From contig JAHHRP010000055.1 in NCBI GenBank assembly GCA_020025735.1, positions 1-11,353 of the forward strand: a DNA stretch of 11,353 nt. Reading direction: 5' to 3'. Made by a program: the position numbers and the translations under genes. A model generated the notes under the pieces. It worked only from the letters and a program-made list of their open reading frames with translations, had not been told where the DNA came from and did not search any database. The stretch is from Evtepia sp. Its GTDB lineage: Bacteria > Bacillota > Clostridia > Oscillospirales > Oscillospiraceae. Of this stretch, positions 7,492 through 11,353 are shown piece by piece (the first letter of the stretch is position 1; every line of letters starts with the position of its first letter).

Positions 7492-8325
7492 TTACCAGCG
7501 GAACCCGTTTTTCACGCGGTTCTTGGCATTCTTGACGGCAGTGAGGTCCTCGTTCTTTTTCAGCAGAATGCCAGCATAAGGCAGTTCCTTTTCGATCTCA
7601 TCCGGGTCTACACCGCCCAGCCGGAGCGCCTGGAGCCAGTCCAGCAGTTCCGAGGTAGAAGGCTTTTTTGCCACCGTAGGCAGATCCCGCACCTGATAAA
7701 ACGCTTCCATGGCCCGATGAAGCAGATGCTCCTCAATGTTATCGTAGTGGGCATGGACGATATCTGCCATCATATCCTGGGTGGGGAACGCGATATAATG
7801 GAAGATACACCGGCGCAGGAACGCATCGGGCAGTTCCTTCTCGGCATTGGAGGTGATGATAACAATGGGGCGCTGCCGGGCCGCAATGGTCTCCTTGGTC
7901 TCTGGAATATAGAACTCCATCTTATCCAACTCCCACAGCAGGTCGTTGGGGAACTCCAGGTCGGCCTTGTCGATCTCGTCGATGAGCAGGATCACTTGTT
8001 CGTCGGCAGAAAACGCCTCTCCCAATTTGCCCAGCTTGATGTATTTCTTAATGTCATCCACCCCTTCACCGCCGAACTGGCTGTCGTACAGCCGCTGAAC
8101 GGTGTCATAAACATACAGGCCATCCTGGGCCTTGGTGGTGGACTTGATGTTCCAGATGATGAGCTTTTTGCCCAGCGCCTCTGCAATCGCATCAGCCAGC
8201 ATGGTCTTGCCGGTCCCTGGCTCACCCTTGATAAGCAGAGGCTTTTCCAAGGCAATGGCGATGTTCACGATCCGCAGAAGATCCTCAGAGACGACATAGT
8301 TGCTGCTTCCTTTAAATTCTTTCAT
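7492..8325 (-). CDS. MoxR-family AAA+ ATPase
   Basis: A 277-residue AAA+ ATPase of the MoxR group, expected to form ring oligomers and work with its VWA partner as a chaperone or remodeller. Walker A is GEPGTGKT (34-41), Walker B ends in LIDEID (114-119, Asp116 and Glu117), sensor 1 is ITSNAEKE (157-164), and paired Arg171-Arg172 sit where the arginine finger is expected. A helical lid follows (about 185-250). Length is slightly below the usual 300-330 for MoxR proteins, but nothing essential appears missing. ATG 8325 is preceded by AAGGAAG about ten bases upstream. It is first gene of a two-gene unit with the VWA gene and has candidate promoters in the divergent intergenic region. Which MoxR subfamily it belongs to cannot be told by eye. 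Confidence 0.95.
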   Translation of the reverse strand: MKEFKGSSNYVVSEDLLRIVNIAIALEKPLLIKGEPGTGKTMLADAIAEALGKKLIIWNIKSTTKAQDGLYVYDTVQRLYDSQFGGEGVDDIKKYIKLGKLGEAFSADEQVILLIDEIDKADLEFPNDLLWELDKMEFYIPETKETIAARQRPIVIITSNAEKELPDAFLRRCIFHYIAFPTQDMMADIVHAHYDNIEEHLLHRAMEAFYQVRDLPTVAKKPSTSELLDWLQALRLGGVDPDEIEKELPYAGILLKKNEDLTAVKNAKNRVKNGFRW

Positions 8326-8362
8326 GGCAATGTCTTCCTTTCCGTTGCAATGGCTATGGTTT

Positions 8363-8377
8363 ATGACAAGATGTCAT
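8363..8377. promoter_or_regulatory. operator-like dyad in the moxR leader
   Basis: Perfect inverted repeat ATGACA-AGA-TGTCAT (6-bp arms, 3-base gap), 37 bases upstream of the moxR start and just downstream of a TATAAT (8391-8396, - strand). The position suits a repressor site; the cognate regulator is unknown and chance is possible. Confidence 0.35.
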
Positions 8378-8405
8378 GGTTTTTATACGAATTATAAGCC
8401 TTTTT

Positions 8406-8434
8406 ATTGTACCACGGGCAAGAGAAAAAGTCAT
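8406..8434 (-). promoter_or_regulatory. candidate promoter for moxR-VWA
   Basis: On the - strand ATGACT (8429-8434, 4 of 6 to TTGACA) stands 17 bases ahead of TACAAT (8406-8411, 5 of 6 to TATAAT). A perfect TATAAT at 8391-8396 is an alternative -10, but its best -35 (TTGCCC) lies 19 bases away. Confidence 0.5.
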
Positions 8435-8442
8435 GGACTTTT
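8426..8442. promoter_or_regulatory. operator-like dyad overlapping the moxR -35
   Basis: Perfect inverted repeat AAAAGTC-ATG-GACTTTT (7-bp arms, 3-base gap) covering the candidate -35 of moxR. It shares GTCATGG with the region of the dyad at 8363-8377. A bound protein here would be expected to block RNA polymerase. Inference only. Confidence 0.35.
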
Positions 8443-8552
8443 CCCTATTCTCTACGCCAATTTTGTTTCCCCAGGCCGGGATTTTTTTGTCAGATGAAGA
8501 AAAAGCACCCCTCCATTCCCCGCCAAAGGAACAGAAAAAAACCGTCCTCTAA

Positions 8553-8584
8553 ACCTGGTCTTTTTGTGCCAGGTGCCCTTTTTT
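8553..8584 (+). other. small hairpin followed by a T run
   Basis: ACCTGG (8553-8558) pairs with CCAGGT (8569-8574), and six T begin four bases after the stem (8579-8584). The shape is terminator-like but weak, and no + strand transcript is known to need ending here. Confidence 0.25.
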
Positions 8585-8595
8585 CTCCCGCCGGG

Positions 8596-8615
8596 GAAAA
8601 AGCCGTGAAAAAGCC
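8596..8615 (+). repeat. direct repeat GAAAAAGCC x2, 11 bases apart
   Basis: GAAAAAGCC occurs at 8596-8604 and again at 8607-8615, one helical turn apart, the second overlapping the -35 of the HD gene promoter. It could be an activator or repressor site, or an A-tract that bends DNA. Confidence 0.4.
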
Positions 8616-8633
8616 AGAATTCTATGGTACAAT
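8605..8633 (+). promoter_or_regulatory. candidate promoter for the HD-domain gene
   Basis: GTGAAA (8605-8610, 4 of 6 to TTGACA), a 17-base spacer and TACAAT (8628-8633, 5 of 6 to TATAAT), 54 bases before the ATG. Spacing is optimal for a housekeeping sigma factor. Confidence 0.6.
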
Positions 8634-8686
8634 AAGCTATTCGGGTGCAGCACCCCGCCGCGAAAAAGACAGAGGAGGCCACAACT

Positions 8687-9271
8687 ATGTCAGCAAAAGA
8701 AGAATTCATTGAGATTTTTCAGGGAACCATCCATCGGGAAGGGGCAGACGCCCTCCTGGAATACCTCACCTGGAAAAGTGACTTTTTTACCGCACCTGCC
8801 TCTGCTCGGTATCACGGGGCCTATGCTGGCGGCCTGTGCGAACACAGCCTGAATGTCTATCACTGCCTAACCGATTATTTGGCTCGGGAGCGGGTCACCG
8901 ACCTCTATGGTCTGGAATATCCCCCAGAATCCATCGCTCTGGTTGCCCTGCTGCACGACGTGTGCAAAATCGGTTGCTATAAGCCTTCCACCCGAAATGT
9001 AAAGGGAGAAGACGGAAAGTGGACCCAAGTGCCCACTTTCAGCTATGAGGATCCCTTACCCTACGGTCATGGGGAAAAGTCAGTCTATGTCGTCAACGGC
9101 TTTCTCCGCTTGACCCGAGAAGAAGCCATGGCCATTCGTTGGCACATGGGCTTTTCCGGCAGCGAAGACAGCCGCCTGATTGGCAAAGCCTTCGCCAAAT
9201 ATCCCCTGGCCTTTGCCCTGTCCGTGGCCGACATGGAAGCCACCTATTTTCTGGAAGGGGACGAACCCTAA
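8687..9271 (+). CDS. HD-domain metal-dependent hydrolase
   Basis: A 194-residue single-domain HD protein, probably a metal-dependent phosphohydrolase; the substrate is not identifiable. The ligand pattern is complete: His53 (CEHSLNVY), His90-Asp91 (LLHDVCKIG), His128 (YGHGEKS), His153 (RWHMG) and Asp182 (VADMEA). The extra histidines between HD and the last Asp suggest a binuclear metal centre. No signal peptide or membrane helix is seen. ATG 8687 is chosen because AGGAGG (8673-8678) lies 8 bases upstream; the in-frame GTG at 8645 has no such site and would add 14 unconserved-looking residues. A promoter sits 54 bases upstream. The DEAD-box helicase follows after 186 bases on the same strand with no clear terminator between, so the two may be co-transcribed. 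Confidence 0.88.
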   Translation: MSAKEEFIEIFQGTIHREGADALLEYLTWKSDFFTAPASARYHGAYAGGLCEHSLNVYHCLTDYLARERVTDLYGLEYPPESIALVALLHDVCKIGCYKPSTRNVKGEDGKWTQVPTFSYEDPLPYGHGEKSVYVVNGFLRLTREEAMAIRWHMGFSGSEDSRLIGKAFAKYPLAFALSVADMEATYFLEGDEP

Positions 9272-9283
9272 TTCTCCCCTTCC
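9253..9283 (+). other. inverted repeat across the end of the HD gene
   Basis: GGAAGGGG (9253-9260) pairs perfectly with CCCCTTCC (9276-9283) around a 15-base loop that includes the TAA. There is no T run after it, so it is not a standard intrinsic terminator; it may slow decay or be chance. Confidence 0.3.
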
Positions 9284-9349
9284 TCTGGCCCGCGTGTGTG
9301 CAGACGTCCCTCTCCCCTCGGGCACATCATCATTTCACCACTGTTCTCA

Positions 9350-9427
9350 TCCGTCCCTGAGACGGACTCCGCAAGGCGCTTCCCGCCTGAGACAACACTC
9401 CAAACCACAGCGCCCTCCGGCGGAGGG
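9350..9427 (+). promoter_or_regulatory. structured leader of the helicase gene (three small hairpins)
   Basis: Three stems follow one another in the 186-base gap before the helicase: TCCGTC/GACGGA (9350-9366, 5-base loop), AGGCG/CGCCT (9374-9388, 5-base loop) and CCCTCC/GGAGGG (9413-9427, 3-base loop). The last ends about 30 bases before the ATG. Helicase genes are known in several bacteria to have regulated leaders, but this one matches no riboswitch I recognise. No promoter hexamers are evident in the gap. Confidence 0.35.
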
Positions 9428-9457
9428 GGGACGCAGGAAAGGAAGCTATTCATTACT

Positions 9458-11305
9458 ATGTCAACTTTTGCATCCCTTGGGATTACGGAACCCATCCTGT
9501 CCGCCCTGTCAGACTATGGCTACGAAGAACCCACCGCAATCCAGACCAAAGCCATCCCCGCCGGTATCGCCGGTCGGGACGTTCTGGGCAGCGCCCAGAC
9601 AGGCACAGGCAAAACCTGTGCCTTCGGGGTGCCCATCCTCCAGCGGCTGGCCCAGCAGGGCCGCGGTCAAAACATCCGCGCCTTGATCCTCACCCCCACC
9701 CGGGAACTTGCCATCCAAATCGACGACAACCTGCGGGCATACAGTAAAAACCTGTCCTTGACTGAAACCGTTATCTTCGGCGGCGTGGGGCAGGCTCCTC
9801 AAGTAGAACAGCTCAAGCGAGGAACAGATATCCTCACCGCTACCCCTGGCCGGCTGCTGGACCTGGCTGGCCAAGGTTTGCTGGATCTATCCCATGTGGA
9901 GATCTTCGTCTTGGACGAGGCCGACCGGATGCTGGATATGGGCTTTATCCATGATGTCCGAAAAGTCATCCGCCTGCTGCCCCAGAAAAAACAAACCATG
10001 TTCTTCTCTGCCACCCTTCCCCCGGAGATCCTAGACCTGGTGGACACCCTCCTTCACGACCCCGTGAAGGTAGCCGCAGCCCCCGTCTCCTCTCCAGTGG
10101 AGATCATTCGCCAGGAAGTCTGCCTGGTAGACCGAAAGAACAAAACCACCCTCCTGCTGGAAATCATGGCACAGGAAAACGTGAAAAACGCTTTGGTTTT
10201 CACCCGTACCAAACACGGCGCAGACAAGGTCGCCCGTGACCTGACTCGCCGGGGGGTAGCCTCTGCCGCCATCCACGGCAACAAATCCCAGACCGCTCGA
10301 CAGGAGAGCTTACGAAAATTCAAGCAAGGCCAGCTTCAGGTCCTGGTGGCAACCGACATTGCCGCGCGGGGGCTGGATATCGAAGATCTCTCCTTCGTCT
10401 TTAACTACAACCTCTCCGAGGTCCCTGAAACCTACATCCACCGCATCGGTCGTACTGGCCGGGCCGGGAAGGAAGGCACCGCCATCTCCTTCTGCGACTA
10501 CGGGGAAATGCCCATGCTGCGGGATATTGAAAAACTCCTGAAAAAACCCATCCCTCGGCGGCAACACAATTACCCCATGGAGGTCTTTGAAGCCCCCACC
10601 AAGGATGCCAGAGGACGGATCGTCAACCCTGAGGATGCCGAGGCCCGGCAAGCCGCACGGGAAAAACACGCCCAGCAGCGGAAGTTGGCTGTGGAGAAGC
10701 AAGCCGCCGAAACGGTCGTTCAGAAAGAAAAAGCGCCCAGCCGCAAACGGCGTCAGAACAAGAAACAGGACGCCCAGACAACACTGCCCCCAATCCCTGA
10801 AACCCCAGCTGAGAAACCGGAAAAGTCCCGGCGGACCTATCCCCATGGAAAGCAAAACTTGGGTTCTTTGGAGGACTTTTTAGCCACCCATTCTGCTGAG
10901 AACGCCAATGACCTCTCGATCACCCACAGGGACCCTCTGGAGGGCGAGGTCATCATGGATGCTACCGCTCGGATGCTGGCATCGAAACCTGCCTACCAAT
11001 ATTATAAACCCACCTCTTCCCGCAACAAGCACCAAAAGAGCGAGAGAAAGAACCGAACCCAGAAGCCACTGCCCACCGATCAGGCCCCCAAGGCACCTCA
11101 GGCCATCCAAGCCGCCCAGCGACGAAAGGGGCCAAAAAAGGGCGCTCCGGCCCCCATCCAGAAAAGCAACCCCAACCGAACCCCGGCACGCTCCAACCGC
11201 AGCCGGGTCCGCATCCCTCCTCGACCGGAGCCGCCAAAAAGCCGCCAGAAGGACTCCACTGAGCAAAAAAGCCTCATGAAGCCCTTCTATATCGACCATG
11301 ACTAA
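9458..11305 (+). CDS. DEAD-box ATP-dependent RNA helicase with long basic C-terminal tail
   Basis: A 615-residue DEAD-box RNA helicase, closest in look to the RhlE/CshA-like group, which unwinds RNA in ribosome assembly, cold growth or decay. All core motifs are intact: Q motif (Phe4, Gln29), motif I AQTGTGKT (46-53), Ia PTRELA (80-85), TPGR (129-132), DEAD (153-156), SAT (184-186), ATDIAARGLDI (298-308) and HRIGRTGRAG (328-337). After the core (about residue 370) comes a 245-residue Lys/Arg/Pro/Gln-rich tail without a DbpA-type RNA-binding domain; inside it lies a less basic island (about 465-518, LGSLEDFLATHS to YQYYKP). ATG 9458 is the start since the Q motif begins at once; AAAGGAAG lies about 12 bases upstream. 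An in-frame GTG at 9296 would add 54 residues of unlikely sequence. The next gene overlaps the stop by eight bases. Confidence 0.95.
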   Translation: MSTFASLGITEPILSALSDYGYEEPTAIQTKAIPAGIAGRDVLGSAQTGTGKTCAFGVPILQRLAQQGRGQNIRALILTPTRELAIQIDDNLRAYSKNLSLTETVIFGGVGQAPQVEQLKRGTDILTATPGRLLDLAGQGLLDLSHVEIFVLDEADRMLDMGFIHDVRKVIRLLPQKKQTMFFSATLPPEILDLVDTLLHDPVKVAAAPVSSPVEIIRQEVCLVDRKNKTTLLLEIMAQENVKNALVFTRTKHGADKVARDLTRRGVASAAIHGNKSQTARQESLRKFKQGQLQVLVATDIAARGLDIEDLSFVFNYNLSEVPETYIHRIGRTGRAGKEGTAISFCDYGEMPMLRDIEKLLKKPIPRRQHNYPMEVFEAPTKDARGRIVNPEDAEARQAAREKHAQQRKLAVEKQAAETVVQKEKAPSRKRRQNKKQDAQTTLPPIPETPAEKPEKSRRTYPHGKQNLGSLEDFLATHSAENANDLSITHRDPLEGEVIMDATARMLASKPAYQYYKPTSSRNKHQKSERKNRTQKPLPTDQAPKAPQAIQAAQRRKGPKKGAPAPIQKSNPNRTPARSNRSRVRIPPRPEPPKSRQKDSTEQKSLMKPFYIDHD

Positions 11306-11353
11306 GAAGACAGCCCCCCGGGCAAACACAGCCCGCAAGCGCACCCCCCGATC
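11298..11353 (+). CDS. start of a further gene, cut by the right edge
   Basis: ATG 11298 overlaps the helicase stop (ATGACTAA) and stays open for 18 codons to the window end. The visible N-terminus is strongly basic, beginning MTKKTAPRANTARKRT. There is no clear Shine-Dalgarno, so translation would rely on coupling to the helicase. Basic starts like this occur in FtsK/SpoIIIE translocases and in many RNA- or DNA-binding proteins; 18 residues are too few to identify it, and it could also be a chance frame. Confidence 0.5.
   Translation, partial: MTKKTAPRANTARKRTPR

Larger units (their letters stand above)
8326..8686. other. 361-base divergent intergenic region between moxR and the HD gene
   Basis: No credible coding region; the open frames here are low-complexity and lack ribosome sites. 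It is richer in A/T tracts than its surroundings. It holds a candidate promoter in each direction that share TGGTACAATAA (8625-8635 on +, 8404-8414 on -), two short dyads near the moxR promoter, five copies of GAAAAAG on the + strand, and a small hairpin (8553-8574) followed at a distance by six T. I see no RNA gene. Confidence 0.6.

Noticed and set aside
7031..8397. + strand open frames (7031-7579 and 7717-8397) opposite VWA and moxR
   Set aside because: Antisense shadows of genes with intact motifs; composition is low-complexity and no ribosome site is present.
8553..8584. Small hairpin and T run as a small RNA terminator
   Set aside because: The stem is only six or seven pairs and the T run starts four bases away; no convincing promoter for a small RNA precedes it, so no RNA gene is called.
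8645..8686. GTG 8645 as the HD gene start
   Set aside because: It lies only 12 bases after the -10 and lacks a ribosome site, while ATG 8687 has AGGAGG 8 bases upstream.
8407..8712. 101-residue + strand open frame in the divergent intergenic region
   Set aside because: Very basic low-complexity product, overlaps the promoter and start of the HD gene in another frame, and has no ribosome site.
9296..9457. GTG 9296 as the helicase start, giving a 54-residue extension
   Set aside because: The extension is Pro/Ser/Arg-rich with no domain, while ATG 9458 begins directly at the Q motif and has a purine-rich site upstream.
10310..10855. 181-residue - strand open frame inside the helicase gene
   Set aside because: Shadow of the helicase core and tail; no motif and no start signals.

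Overview
The window looks like a chromosomal housekeeping and signalling region from a moderately GC-rich Firmicute, most likely a gut clostridium of the Oscillospiraceae type. This is inferred from the strong AGGAGG ribosome binding sites, the mixed ATG/GTG/TTG starts, the flavodoxin-ferredoxin (EFR1-type) protein, the multi-PAS hybrid kinase and the overall protein style. The sequence alone does not fix genus or species. There is no rRNA, tRNA, CRISPR array, insertion sequence or phage module.

Layout from left to right. (1) On the + strand is the 3' part of pnp (polynucleotide phosphorylase, cut by the left edge), followed after 24 bases by a short QueG-like epoxyqueuosine reductase. (2) A long perfect hairpin at 2276-2326 serves as a two-way terminator between this pair and the converging genes. 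(3) On the - strand a two-gene unit, read right to left, encodes a flavodoxin/2x[4Fe-4S] protein (5402-6163) and then a 1016-residue membrane hybrid histidine kinase with receiver and Hpt domains (2327-5377). (4) A GC-rich terminator at 6197-6237 separates it from a second - strand pair: a MoxR-family AAA+ ATPase (7492-8325) and a CoxE-like VWA protein (6254-7450). (5) A 361-base divergent intergenic region (8326-8686) holds candidate promoters for both directions, two operator-like dyads and repeated GAAAAAG motifs. (6) On the + strand are an HD-domain hydrolase (8687-9271), a 186-base structured leader, a DEAD-box RNA helicase with a long basic tail (9458-11305), and the first 18 codons of a further gene that overlaps the helicase stop and runs off the right edge.

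The outer genes concern RNA: 3'-5' decay (PNPase), tRNA modification (QueG) and RNA unwinding (DEAD-box helicase). The inner - strand genes concern redox signalling (flavodoxin-ferredoxin plus kinase) and protein or metallocentre assembly (MoxR plus VWA). Nothing here is clearly a wholly new system. The parts most worth a second look are the MoxR-VWA pair with no visible client and an operator-like promoter, the coupling of a redox protein to a phosphorelay kinase, and the structured leader and unusual tail of the helicase.
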